DNA from: Haberlea rhodopensis
Taxonomy: Eukaryota; Streptophyta; Magnoliopsida; Lamiales; Gesneriaceae
Assembly: GCA_907163345.1 (NCBI GenBank)
Contig: CAJQUN010000009.1
Coordinates: 6,386,001-6,450,000, forward strand
DNA length: 64,000 nucleotides
Direction: 5' to 3'
This document shows positions 32,721 through 44,307 of the stretch, in pieces. The translations under genes and the position numbers were made by a program. The stretch's first letter is position 1; every line of letters starts with the position of its first letter. The notes beneath the pieces are model-generated. The model was given only the letters and a program-made list of their open reading frames with translations, was not told where the DNA came from and made no database searches.

Positions 32721-34048
32721 ACGCTACGATGAAGACGTTGATGAAAATTTCGTGCAGCAATGAAGACGTAGACGTCGGAATGAGTTTAGCAGAGATGATT
32801 GTTGTTCCTTTCATTGTTATTGTTATTTCTTTTCTTGTTAAACACTTTCATTTTTCATCCACTGTTACGTTGGAACAAATTTACTTCGATTAAATTTCAA
32901 TGAAATCATACAAGTGTTCTGCATACAATTGAATCGATCCCTGATGTTTACCCATTTACGCAAATAAATAAAAGAAATAAGCTACAAAAATGGTGTAGAG
33001 ATTCGAATGTAAAAGAAGAAAATGATCTGTTAAAAAAATGGAAAAAGATTAACATCAAGGTTTGCAGGAATGGGTTTCGCGCAAGGAATAAGGAAGGGGC
33101 CGAACGTTGCCGGCGAGAAAGAAGGCTGGCTGTTGTGGCTTCCTGGAAGGAGGAGGCTAGGTTTGATGATGAGGTGATGAAGATGAAGTTTGCGAGATGA
33201 ATGGAAAGGATGTAAATTTTAGGATTAGAGTTGTTTGAGAGTATTTTAGTACATGAAAAAGATTTAACAGATTAAAGGTTTAAACCATGGGCACATATGA
33301 ATAAACTTTTTAGAAATGTGAACTGTTAATGTTTTTTTTGTTTTTTGTTCATACTTAGTTGAATAAATGTTTTGTAAGGGATACTTTTTTACAATTTTCT
33401 CTTTAAAAAATCGTTTTACACATAATTCCTTAATTTAATTACAGTTTACAATGAAATATTTAGTGAGATTGTATAAATAAATAAAAACACCATCGGTTTT
33501 CTAATGATGCTTCTAATGATTTATGCTGTATGTTTGATAATTTTATCGAATTAAATGTGTTCTTTGTTTAATCAAAATATAAATCAACCCTATAGATATG
33601 GTTGCCAATGAAAGGGGCATTGAAGAGGTAAGTGGAGTGTGCTAATATCATATTAGCTAGTAAATTAATTGGATTTCACCTGCATTATGTGGGAACGCGT
33701 TATCATTGGGAACAATAATTGCCAAATACAAGAGTGAACTTGATGTTTGGACTGTTATATAATTCAAAATACTGATTATATTGTTATCATCGACTATAGC
33801 TTGACAAAATAATCTATCATATGACTGAAACTCAACTAAAGTTACGTGTTCGATTTCCATAAGTCCTAAATTTTGGGGGAAAAAAGGTATTGCTAGAAAG
33901 TAATAATTATTCATACTAGGAGAATTATCAAAATATGATACCACCAATGTTGACAATCTAGTAGATTTGAATTGTTGGATAAAGCGACAATTGCTCGATG
34001 TTATAGAATTTTTTTAGTAAAGTGGTATACGTTTGATCCTAACATTGT
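32721..34048. repeat. Distal segment of the GTGCAC complex
   Basis: From about 33408 (gttttacacataattcctta) to 33890 (tttgggggaaaa) the DNA matches 43235-43685 in the other copy of the complex, including tggttgcca.tgaaagg and gcattgaagaggtaagtggag. 32930-33240 holds purine-rich, GC-richer DNA resembling a captured gene edge, without an open frame I can name. No gene is called. Confidence 0.6.
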
Positions 34049-35199
34049 TGTTGCTCCTTGAAATGCTAAAATTCTCATTTCTCAAATTTAAATAAAATTA
34101 TCAAAATATCATTATTTTTTTATGATTACAAAACCTGTGATTTGTACTAATGATTTCTTTTAAATACGCAACATTATTTTTGATCAAATCAGGAGAATCA
34201 AATATTGACAAAGTGTTGAAATGTAGAAAACAATTCAGACGGATCGGCCTATGAAATGTGAGCCGTCACCCCAGGCGATGGGTGCCAGGTGAGTTCATCG
34301 CCGCACACATCGATTCAGACGCTGATCGCCCCAGGAGATTAAGACCGCTTCAGGCGATCTTCAGCATCACCTCAAGAGATGTCATGTTCATTCCAGGCGA
34401 TGCAAAAACATTGTTCACATTTTGGCACGGACCTTGTTTCATGGACAGATTGTTTGAGGCACTGGTCGATCGACTGAGGCGATTGGTGCTCAGATTCAAA
34501 AATTTTGACCGTTAAGCTGAGGAGATTTGAGATAGTTTCGGGCGATGGATGAGCATTTTTGCCTTAAATGTTGCTAACATCTAGTATGACCTTTAGGAAG
34601 CTCCTACACTATAATTGGACAATTGAGCTCAAGTTTAGAACCAGAAACAAGTTACAATACAACAAAGCTATACTCAATCCAACTCAAGCTATCATGGCCA
34701 AACTTCATTTATTTCAATTTATATTCTCTTGTATTGAGTGTTTGTTTCTTATTCTTGTGTGAGAACTTTGTTCCTCATTTGGTTACACCATGAATGTGTC
34801 ATTTGTTGTAGCACACAAGTTTTGAATTCTTGTAAGGTCCTCCAACATGGACGCAAGTTGAAAATTATATAAGTCGCCGACAACTGAAGTTGGTGCAATA
34901 TTGTGGCTATCCTTGGAGCCCTCAAGACCAAGAAGAAATTGTGTGACTATCCTCGAAGCCCTTAAGGCCAAGAAGAAGTTCTAGTAAAACCTCGTAAACG
35001 ATTTCTAACCGGAAAGAGGATACGTAGACGATTCGAACTTCTATAACATACATCGTGTTATTTATCGTTTTATCTACATTACGCTTTTATATTATTTTGG
35101 TTCGATTGACATCAAGTCTTCCGCAGCACTAACTCGGTTATTTGTAAAATTGCTTAAGTATCTAAAGAACCTAATTCACCCCCCTATTAGGTTCCAACA
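34049..35199 (+). mobile_element. Diverged solo LTR of the SIRE-like family
   Basis: 1151 bp, starts tgttgctccttgaaatgc and ends ttaggttccaaca, following the 19284 LTR in order: leader-like start, a degraded aggcgat motif array (34255-34545), the gtaaggtcctccaaca.gg phrase, tataagtcgcc and ttggagccct. Flanks are attgt (34044-34048) and attat (35200-35204), a TSD with one mismatch. No PBS or internal part follows. It is older than the complete element. Confidence 0.85.
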
Positions 35200-35204
35200 A
35201 TTAT

Positions 35205-35492
35205 CTTGTACAATTTAATTTACATACCTCAACTTCAAGTCCATTTTTTTCAAAAAAGAAACATACATTAGTGTAATGATATAATTATTGAAGACAAAAA
35301 GAGCCACAAATGATACATAATAAATATATCCTGCCGGGCTGCCCCTTCGAAAGAAACCCCATTCCGTGACCAAATTATTCAACCAGAAAGCATAAGTAGG
35401 TATAAATCATACGAAAAGTATACTACAACACAAGTTGATCAAGCGAATCGATGAAACAGGCGATCCATAGCCGATTCAGCTAACTCAGAATC
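35205..35492 (-). other. 3' flank and probable 3' UTR of the VHA-G gene
   Basis: AT-rich non-coding DNA downstream of the stop codon at 35493; no separate feature seen. Confidence 0.5.
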
Positions 35493-37272
35493 TCAGTTAC
35501 TTACGGTTGTCACGTGCCTCAACAGCATGGAGACGATATCGGGAGAAACTCTTGAAGTCTCATCCTTGAGGTGATGGATCTTTGCCTCCGTTTCTTGTTC
35601 AAGACGCTTCGTATTGGCACCCGAGTCTCCACTGCTCTGTTCAGATAAGTACGGGAAGGAAATTAAATTTTTTTGCAAGAATTAAACAATGTTACCGTTC
35701 TTCCTAATTTTCTGTCAAAATGCTTACCTCTGCAACCTTTTTCTGAAATCCAGCTTCCACTTGAGCACGGAAATCAGTAATATCCTTCCCGGCTTCTTCT
35801 TTTGCCTGCTTCAATCTGTTTTGCTTTTCTGCAGGTGAAGCAAAAGTAGGTATAAATCACCTGTCATATGAGTTCTCATGCAAAGCTAGAGCTAAATGAA
35901 TGCAAAGTTCAAACCGAATTAAGCGCTGGGACCAACCTCAAGATGTTGCAGCTAGGGATGGCAACGGGGCGGGTGTAGGACTGATTTGGCCAAAACCGAG
36001 ACCAGCCCCGCTACAAAAAAGGTTGTCACAGACCCGCCCCACCCTGCCCCGCGAACCTGGCAGGTTAAACCCGACCCGCCCCGTTTGATTTTTTTCCCCT
36101 AAAAAAAATGTTTATTATCTAGAAATCGATTTGAAGCACAAAAAATGAGTTTTATCATTGAATTTTATGTTTTTCTCTAGTAAATATTTATAATAAGCCT
36201 TGTAAAATTTTTAAGCTACCAGATATTTATTAATTTGTTCTCATTCCCTTCAAAATATCCAACTTCTTTAATATAAACACATGAGTTTTGATATAAAATT
36301 AAATAATGAAACATTATGATTCATCCAAAGAATTAAAATGTATATCCGATATTAATTTTTTTTGTAAAAAGTATAACGGGGCAAGTTTGGCTCAAATCGG
36401 GACATGCCCAACCCGTTAGAGTGGGTCAAGACCCGCCCCGACGGAGTGGATTTAATACGGGTCCGGGTTTGGACCAGCTCCGCCCGGCTTCAAAACCCGT
36501 TAGAGTGGGCCTAGACCCGTCCCGGCGGAGTGGATTTTATATGGGTCCGGGTTTGGACCCACCCCATTGCCATCCTTGGTTGCAACTCAACCTCTTTTTG
36601 CTTCCATACAATAAAGTATCTATTACTATTTCTTACTTAACAAATCAAGAAAATATTGAACTAACTTTATTTAAGCAAACTTCCAAAATTAACCATCAAA
36701 TGGAAAACAGGAAAAAAAAAAAAGGAGTATGTTGCAATTTTCTATCTTTTAAAACTTTAACCTCTCATAACTTCACTTCCACTTTCCAGTACCTCCACTA
36801 ATTTTACAGTCATTTTTCCATAATCACCGGAACTTTACTTCTATTAATACCCTCAAAATTTTATTATAATTAAACAATTTTAATGATTAAATACATTAGT
36901 TACATGCAACGTGCATACTGAAATCGCAAGTAAATATAACACACGCCCAGTAACAATGTTATGAAAAAACACCAAGTCATTATAAGTGATATGAATCAAT
37001 ATCCCCCTTCAACTTTTAGGCTAGAAAAAAAAATATATTAAGACTTGTAATCTAAGCTGCCAATTCCAACCTAGCTCGGAAGCAAATTCACACATTAAAA
37101 GGTGGGTTTTTTAAGTTGCAAAAGTCAGCCAAAGGAAAAATATTATATTATGTATATGAAGCATCGGTAGCAAAGAGTAATAACCGGTTCTAGCAGCATT
37201 GACAATGTGCTGAGCTTCTTGTTCTGCTGCTAGTAAGAGTTGAATTCCATTCTGGCTACCTCTGGCTGCCAT
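35493..37272 (-). CDS. VHA-G: V-type proton ATPase subunit G (three coding exons)
   Basis: Minus-strand exons join(37272-37185, 35828-35728, 35636-35493) give 110 residues, the usual plant length. Exon 1 (88 nt) encodes MAARGSQNGIQLLLAAEQEAQHIV..., exon 2 (101 nt) ...NRLKQAKEEAGKDITDFRAQ..., exon 3 (144 nt) ...SSGDSGANTKRLEQETE...MLLRHVTTV. Introns obey GT/AG. The LLLAAEQEAQ start, a charged helix through the middle and the SSGDSGAN...RLEQETE block are diagnostic. The protein is part of the peripheral stalk of the vacuolar H+-ATPase, pairing with subunit E. Intron 1 (35829-37184) contains a hAT MITE. A ctgcag acceptor one base before the ATG implies a spliced 5' leader from near 39.3 kb. Confidence 0.95.
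35953..36578. mobile_element. hAT-type MITE in intron 1 of VHA-G
   Basis: 626 bp. Left end tagggatggcaacggggc pairs with right end gccatccttg (TIR ggatggcaa). Flanking 8-bp repeats are gttgcagc (35945-35952) and gttgcaac (36579-36586), one mismatch. Ends carry repeated gacccgcccc/ggtccgggtttgga motifs; the middle is AT-rich. No transposase; an open frame at 36421-36801 is an artefact of the repeats. Confidence 0.85.
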
Positions 37273-39400
37273 ACTGCAGTATTGAAGCCAGATTAAGGAC
37301 ATGAATCCCAGCATCCAATTAGATAGTATGATGCACAAGAACTAACTGAGAACATCAATATAATACGGCATGTTGCTTCGATCTCAGAGGAAATAAGAAC
37401 TTCAGTAATGATAAATGATTAAACAAAAAGTAAATATTTCAATGCACATATATTTAACACTGTAACAACGTAGAACTCATACTTTATCAGCAATGAATAG
37501 ATAAGCATATTTATCGCACTAATTAAATTCAAGTACTTGTGATAATTAAGGTAATCTTAGGTGAAAGAGTCGTGTTCACTGATTCCACTGACTAGAAGGT
37601 GGATATAGCCAAAAACTTCATGCTGTACCATGAGATTCTCCTTTCCGAGATGTTAAAACTTAAAAATTATAGCTTATATGATATAATCATGTTGGACAAT
37701 AATAAACTAATGTGAAATATTTGATTTTGGTTATTGCTATCTGGTTGGAATGATTTCCTCTCATTGCTTAGAAGAAAATGCTATTCGATCAATATAAAGA
37801 GATGGTGATTGTACCCAAAGTCCGTGTTTTAAAGATAAACAAACAAAACCAAAACACGTAATCCTTTTACATTATCGTATCCTTTCATTCTCTTATTGTC
37901 GTTTAACACAAAGTAAATTAGTATTAACTTGACATTTAACCTAATTTCAAGACTATATTGCAAGTAACAGACTAAATAACTCGAGATTCTAACTTTTACT
38001 CCAATTATTCTCATGCCTAATTCATCAGTTACCAAGAACATGCCTTTTACCTGTTTAGCTTTTTATGAATATCAATTGGAAGTGTGGTAGGTTAGCTCAT
38101 ATAAGATATTTATATGATTGATAAAAATATGATGATGATCTACTAGTTTCCTAGCAGTTTACAGTAATTTGAATCTTTCAATTTAATACCATAATTCCAA
38201 TCCCTGCTCTTTGAAAATATTGAAAAGCCTACGTACATTTTCCACTATAACTCAATAGATTTAGAAGAAACGAATGTATCAATTTTTCTAGTTAGATGGA
38301 CTAAAAATGGAAACTAAAAATAGTTCCTCATATTTAAAAACCCAAAGGCATTAACATATCCAAGGCATAAAACTTCACTGATGAGGCAAAAGACGGAGTT
38401 CCTATGTAAGTTCTTCTGAGTCAGTAGTAAATATTTTGAGAAAATGCAAGACAGAAGGCTTATTTTAAGACACACAGATGAGCTTTCACTATCTATAACA
38501 ACCTCAGTTATCCTGAAACTACGATGTGAAAATCTAGTCAAGAAGAGACCCAACGTATAATGTCCTCTTAACAGAAAATCGATTAAAAAAGCACTAGCTA
38601 AACCTCACTCTTATATGCACATCATCTAATTTCGACCAAACACAGATTTTTCACAATAAGTTACTAAATACACTTCGAAATTCGAATAGGACAGACTGAT
38701 GGACTTAATTTGCAGAGGAAACTAGAGTAACTCAAGTTAAACCACAGGGAGAACATTCATATCGCGACTACTACTAGAAGTTAACAGCAGATCTTTTTTT
38801 TCCGGAGAAAGATCAGTTTTATCATTATATTCAAAATGAAAAAAACTCCAAACACAAATTGAAAAATGTTTCCAATTCGAATCAATAAATCTTAGAAGTC
38901 AATTTTATTTAACGCAATTGATTCCGAATTATCTGCGGTGTCAAAATCAAACCTTCTGATTTGCAAATACCATCACAAAATCATGCCTAAAATACTTTAG
39001 TCCTCACTCAGGCCTGATCTGGCATATCAATTCAAACCCAACCAGAAGAAAAAAGGAAAAAATAAGAACACATCAGAAAACAAGACCCATAGAATCATCA
39101 AACTCGACCAAGCTATGATCTTGCTCGACAAAATTCAAATCCCATCATTTTCCACAACCAAAAGTACTGAATCTGCATCGCGAGAACACCAAATAACAAA
39201 TTTATCCACCGAGTTATAGAGATCATCTCTGTAATCAACAAAATCATCCACCAAATAAATATAATAAAGAATAACTGATGAAAAATAAGCCCAAATCTAA
39301 ATTAGCAGAGAGACGAGAGAGAGGAGAGGGAAAAGGGTAAATGAAAAAGAACAAGTACCTGACAAATAGGAATATGGACAATCGCAAAGATTGTCGAGGG
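37273..39400 (-). other. Probable 5'-leader intron and promoter side of VHA-G
   Basis: No coding potential. The acceptor just before the ATG (ctgcag, minus strand) and a CT-rich stretch on the minus strand at about 39303-39330 (leader-like) suggest one long 5' UTR intron of about 2 kb. The exact donor is uncertain: a cag/gtacttg site at about 39355-39361 is one candidate. Long 5' UTR introns are frequent in plant housekeeping genes. Confidence 0.4.
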
Positions 39401-39547
39401 ATTCTACCTTTTGTAAAGGTTGTCTAATAAAACTAAGAAGAGATTGTATTTGTTTGTAACAAAAGTTATAATTTTTTTAATCAAATAACTACAATCATAA
39501 GAAATTCTTTTTTAATAAAAATAATTTCATATAAATATTTGATAAAC

Positions 39548-40140
39548 GGCACAAAACTCTCATATGTTAAGAAAAATTGACACAAAAAACCTTCTATTTT
39601 TTTAAATAGTGTATGAAACTTCAATGTGTTAACAAAACATGCAAAAAGAACCCGAATTTTTTAAACCATATACGAAACCGCCTTTTTATAAACATAGGTG
39701 CAAAACCTCTATATTTTCTTAAACACTGCACCAACTCTCCCGTTTTAAAAAATTGACAAAAAACCGTCTATTTTATGGTATATATAGTATATATGTGTTT
39801 ATATACATCTTAAAGAAATTTTATGGTATATAAACATATATGCCAGTTTTATGAAGGAAAAAAGTTTATAATTGTTCAAATATAGTATATATAGGTTTTT
39901 ATACAGCTTAACAAGATTAAATAAAATATGTTAGTATGTAAACGAGGAGAATTTTATGCAGGGTTAAGAAAACATATGGTTTTTTTGCCTATTTTTTTTA
40001 CCACGTATGAGTTTCGTGCAGAGTTTAAGAATATCATTTATTTTTTTGCCTATTTGTTAACACAAGGGGCTTCGTGTATGGTTTAAGAAAATAAAGTGTA
40101 TTTTTGCCTATTTTCATAATACATGGGAGTTTCGTGCATA
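39548..40140. repeat. Inverted-repeat element made of ~65-bp tandem units
   Basis: The left arm repeats a cacaaaactctcatatgttaa...aaaaattgacacaaaaaacc type unit about three times; the right arm carries the complement (tttttgcctatttt...catgggagtttcgtgca) about three times. Ends pair as gcacaaaactc / gagtttcgtgc. The centre holds atatagtatatatg-type DNA. It is probably a foldback element and sits in the intergenic space between VHA-G (minus) and the peptide gene (plus). Confidence 0.7.
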
Positions 40141-40179
40141 ACACAGTGGTCAAACTTGCATTTTACCCTAAATTTTTTT

Positions 40180-40325
40180 AATAAAATAATTTTTAACAAA
40201 AGTGACCCCAATTTTGGGACTATATTTTTACAAAATTTATGGGATCATATTTGTTAAAAATATTTTTTTAAACTATATTTATTTGGTCCATAGATTTTTA
40301 GACTATTATAACAAATATCTCTGTT
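40180..40325. repeat. Dispersed AT-rich repeat family, copy 5 (partial)
   Basis: Phrases tttttaacaaaagtgaccc, gggactatatttttac and catatttgttaaaaat match the family copies in the first 11 kb. Confidence 0.4.
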
Positions 40326-40517
40326 CTTTATGATTTTTTTGTAATTTCTTCTAAAAGCATTCGTAATCCGGTCCTTGGTTATTGGCATGACCAGTTCACC
40401 AAAGTCTTATTTCTTCAAAATAAAAAATTGCATAAATTTATTAAAATACATTGCCACTTATACGCACAATCCATACAAGAATAAAAAATCCACCCAAAAC
40501 AATCCCCATTTCAAGAT

Positions 40518-40525
40518 TATAAATA
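40518..40525 (+). promoter_or_regulatory. TATA box of the cysteine-rich peptide gene
   Basis: tataaata 54 bp upstream of the ATG at 40579, followed by a C/A-rich leader (cccacatccccaatcctc); normal plant promoter spacing. Confidence 0.75.
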
Positions 40526-40578
40526 CCCACATCCCCAATCCTCAATAGCACAAACGAAATCCTCCCAAAGTTCAAGAA

Positions 40579-40869
40579 ATGGGAAAAGATAACATGCTTT
40601 TGAAAGTCATATGTCTCTTGGTTCACATGATCTTAGGAGTCACAGCTGCAACATACGTCGCTACGCCGTCGCCTAGACAAGAAGATGCAATATGGATCAG
40701 GCCAGAGCCATTCATTTGTTCTACTGAATTCTGCACTCAAGTTTGCAGCACATTTTTCTGCGGGTCTTACAGATGTCCTTCGGGCAATTGTGTCATTAAC
40801 AAAAAGTTCCAACCTACGCCTGTCTGTTTATGCAATCCCAGACTCGATTCTCCATCACTGGAAAATTGA
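40579..40869 (+). CDS. Small secreted cysteine-rich peptide (defensin-like pattern)
   Basis: 96 codons, single exon. Residues 1-24 form a signal peptide (MGKDN then LLKVICLLVHMILGVTAA), probably cleaved near Ala24. The mature part has eight cysteines at 47, 52, 56, 61, 66, 71, 83 and 85: C-x4-C-x3-C-x4-C-x4-C-x4-C-x11-C-x-C. The Cx3C and final CxC resemble the cysteine-stabilised alpha-beta signature of defensin-like peptides, but the middle spacing is not classical, so I name no family. A TATA box and leader support expression. A truncated relative lies at 47275. Expected location is the secretory path/apoplast; role unknown (defence or signalling are both possible). Confidence 0.8.
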   Translation: MGKDNMLLKVICLLVHMILGVTAATYVATPSPRQEDAIWIRPEPFICSTEFCTQVCSTFFCGSYRCPSGNCVINKKFQPTPVCLCNPRLDSPSLEN

Positions 40870-41830
40870 TCCATATATGTGTTGAAATTTTTGTTCGAAT
40901 ATTACTGGGATCCATATTGATTTATTTTGTTTAAACTATTATCGATGGATCGAATAATATAATATATATGAATTTTTATTTGATCATTATATATATCTGT
41001 GTGTATCGTCCTTTTATGTGTTTGTGTGTGTCGTGAGTAAGTATTGATGCCTTTGTAGATTTGTTGGTGTAAGACCGATATATTTTATGAAAGTGGTCCG
41101 TGATTTCACAATAATTTTCCATTTGGTCATTACATATTGATTTTTTCTACTTTAACTATTATGAATCCTCCATTTATGTATCTTAGGACAAACTATATGG
41201 AAGATATCTATAATTTTTCCTCAATCCGCTACAAACTAGAGGAAGAATTCATAATACAACTATTATACAAGAGGTCCATTCATTATTGTTCAAACTAAAT
41301 GTCAGAAGTCATGATAAAAATATCATACAGCGAAGACAATCGTAATTTTCCCTAAGACAATCGTAATGTTCCCTTTTAGTTTTAAGTTTTAAGGATCTCT
41401 ATTTATAGAGATAAATTTCTCTGTTAATTCATAATAAGGTCCTAGTTTGAATAAAAATAAAATCTTTTTATTTAGGGATTCGAATCCATCTGAAATCAAG
41501 ATTCTTTTTATTAAGCAGAGTTTACTTTTTAATTTGAATTTGTTTTATTGATTATGGAAATTAAAATCTGTTGATCTGCACCCATAAATGTCATTATGGT
41601 TAATTGTCGAAATTGTATTTGGAAATTTTGTGTGTTGTCTTGTTTTGGACGTGGGATTATCTCTTCATCTTTGACAGCCTTCATGCTTCGAATCCGTCAT
41701 GACCAAATAAATTTAAAAAAAACAATGATCTCATAAAATATGTACATTAACAATAGTATCTATTCCCAAAAAAAATATTTTTTTAACAAAAGTCATCTCA
41801 CATAAATATTTTTATCTAAATAATCCGACA
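40870..41830. other. 3' flank of peptide gene and intergenic DNA
   Basis: AT-rich. 41738-41830 contains phrases of the dispersed AT-rich repeat (ttttttaacaaaagtc). No gene seen. Confidence 0.5.
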
Positions 41831-41831
41831 T

Positions 41832-43691
41832 AATTCATTGGTGTCCACGCTTGTTTGCCCGTTTTCAAAATTTACAGCCTGACAGTAAGATATTACAATG
41901 AAGAAGATGACCCAGAGAAAAAATAATCTGTGCACGAAAATCATAAAAAAATAACTGGTACACGAAAATCATAAAAAGTAACTGGTGCACGAAAATGATA
42001 AAAAGTAACTTGTGCACGAAAATTATAAAAAGTAACTGGTGCACGAAAATATAACCTTGGTGCACGAAAATATAAACTGATGTATGAAAATACAACACTG
42101 GTGCACGAACTTTGTGTTAATTAACTGATGCATACAATTTGCAAAAAAGCAACTGGTGAACGAAATACAATAACTGGAGCACGAAATTAAATGGTCCGTG
42201 CATCACTTACTTAATTGCATAATTCGTGCATCACCAACTTGCTATTATAGTTCGTGCATCACATACTTTTTTTATGTTTCGTGCATAGTTACTGATTTTA
42301 ATTTTGTGCATCAGTTACAGATTTTCAATTTTCGTGCATCACTTACTGATTTCAATTTTTTATAAAATAGCGAACACACACTGAAGATGCGAAAACACGC
42401 ACTGGATCACCGCGCAGAAAATTGTTTAGTTCGTCACCGTCCGACCTCCGTTCAACGAGCCCAATATACGAAAAATGTTCGCAATTCAATTACGGTCATT
42501 TCTATACCAGAGAGCCACAGTGAGCCACCGTGGAATCGCCAAAATTTGATCTAGAAGGGGCAACATCGCATGACCTAGGGTTTCAGCTCTTGGGTTCGAT
42601 TTCTTCGATCCATCCATGAATTGGTCCGAGCCCAAACACTGGTTAGTTTCCCCTCATCATGGCCAAACATTTGAGACCGGCCACCGCCCATCTCGTTGCC
42701 GGTAATCTGAAACACTAGGTCATGCGATTTGGTGGCTGTTGGATTTTGAAATATGAGTGAAAGCTGAAATTTGAGTGAGAAAGATTAAGGGTACTATTGT
42801 CATTTTAACTTCAAATGAACTTAAGTGATTGCAGAATTTTTTCCCTGACTAGAATGAATTAAGTTTCATGAAAGTGTATCAGCTTGAGTTTTTCGTTATT
42901 TTAAAACATTCTGGATTGAAACTTAGGCTAAGATTGCTTCTAAAAATTAAAGAAGCCACAACCCAAAACCATTATGCGAACCCTTTGCATTAATTTTAGA
43001 ATTTGATATCAAATCCAAATAAAACATATGAGTTGCTTGTCGGTTTTTAAAAACTTATAACTTACCATAATAATATAACTCAAATATCTTAAACTGCGTA
43101 ATATTTCAAATATCATATTTCAATTGTTTTACCGGAGAAGTAATTATTGCTTCACACTGGAAATCTTTATTATTGGAATTTTGAGCCCAAAATAGTTTTT
43201 TTAAAGATCTTAGCTTAATTCGAAGTGGTTAAAAATCATTTTACACATAATTCCTTAATATAATTACAGTTTACACTGACAAATGTAGTGATATTGTATA
43301 AATAAATCGGTTTTCTAATGAAGCCTCTAAAGATTTATGGTGTATGTTTAATAATTTTATTTCTTTAATCAAATATAAAGCAACCCTACAGATATGGTTG
43401 CCATTGAAAGGGGGCATTGAAGAGGTAAGTGGAGTGTGTTAATATCATATTAGCTTGTAAATTAATTGGATTCAACTGCACTATTAGTGAGAATGGATTA
43501 GCTTTGGGAATAATAATTGTTAAATGTAAGAGTGAACGTGGTGTTTTGACTGTTATACAATTCAAAATATTTGAGTTTACTGTTATCATCAACTGTAACT
43601 TTGACAAAATAATCTATCATATGATTGAAACACAATTAAAGTTATGTGTTTGATTTCCATGAGTCCCAAATTCTGGGGGAAAAATGTATTT
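41832..43691. repeat. Second copy of the GTGCAC complex
   Basis: Begins attcattggtgtccacgc, matching the inverted-repeat arm at 16986, and carries the same minisatellite as gtaactggtgcacgaaaat units (41930-42120), mirrored by cgtgcatcacttac units to about 42360. A block at 42935-43220 matches 17740-18005 and a block at 43235-43685 matches 33408-33890. The tandem duplication and the 200-bp array are absent. The copy is cut by the LTR at 43692. Confidence 0.8.
42567..42726. repeat. 20-bp inverted repeat within the complex
   Basis: cgcatgacctagggtttcag at 42567-42586 and ctgaaacactaggtcatgcg at 42707-42726 pair with one mismatch across a 120-base spacer. Confidence 0.8.
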
Positions 43692-44307
43692 TGATGTGAT
43701 CCCTTATTTTCGATGTTCGGTAGATTGAAGTGTATGCGAAAAATAAGAGAAAGATACCAAGATTTTTTACGTGGAAAACCCTCGAATTGAAGGAAAAACC
43801 ACGGGACATAATCCAGTGTAAAATTCCACTATCACAATTTGATGTTGTTACAGGACTTTTGACACGGTATCTAATTGCATAATTATTACACAATGATATT
43901 TGGAAAAAATAACAAATGACCGAACATAATAATAATGCTCTTTTCGGAGTATTTTTTTTGTATGAAAAATCCAACCTCTGTAATGAAGTTCCCTGCCTCT
44001 ATTTATAGGCTCGATCATTGTGATTACTTGGCGAGAAAGCTAGGATCCGATCTCCCTTGATAGTGGCGCTAATGTAGCGAGTGTGTCCGAGAAATCCACA
44101 CCCCACTAATGTATGTTTATCTCCGCCGGTTAATCTGTTGTTTACAGCCGGGTCTTCCGCTAATCTTTGACCAATATACCGAGCAGGGTTTGGAAGCCGT
44201 TCAGCTATAATCTGTTCGGTGTATTGTTGTTCGACTATAATCTGTTCGGTGTATTGTTGTTCGGCATGGGATTTTATCCGAGAATGCCAATATGTCATAT
44301 GACATCA
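43692..44307 (-). mobile_element. Minus-strand LTR of the 15109 family
   Basis: Reads tgatgtgatccc...catatgacatca on the plus strand: the reverse complement of an LTR with ends like 15109-15706. The TATA (tataaat, minus) near 44000 and the plus-strand order of blocks confirm polarity. On the minus strand a polypurine-like aagggggtgagg lies immediately upstream (44308-44320), so it is a 3' LTR. Flanks tattt and cctca do not match, so the other end of the element is lost or rearranged. An open frame at 43999-44298 lies within the LTR. Confidence 0.75.
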
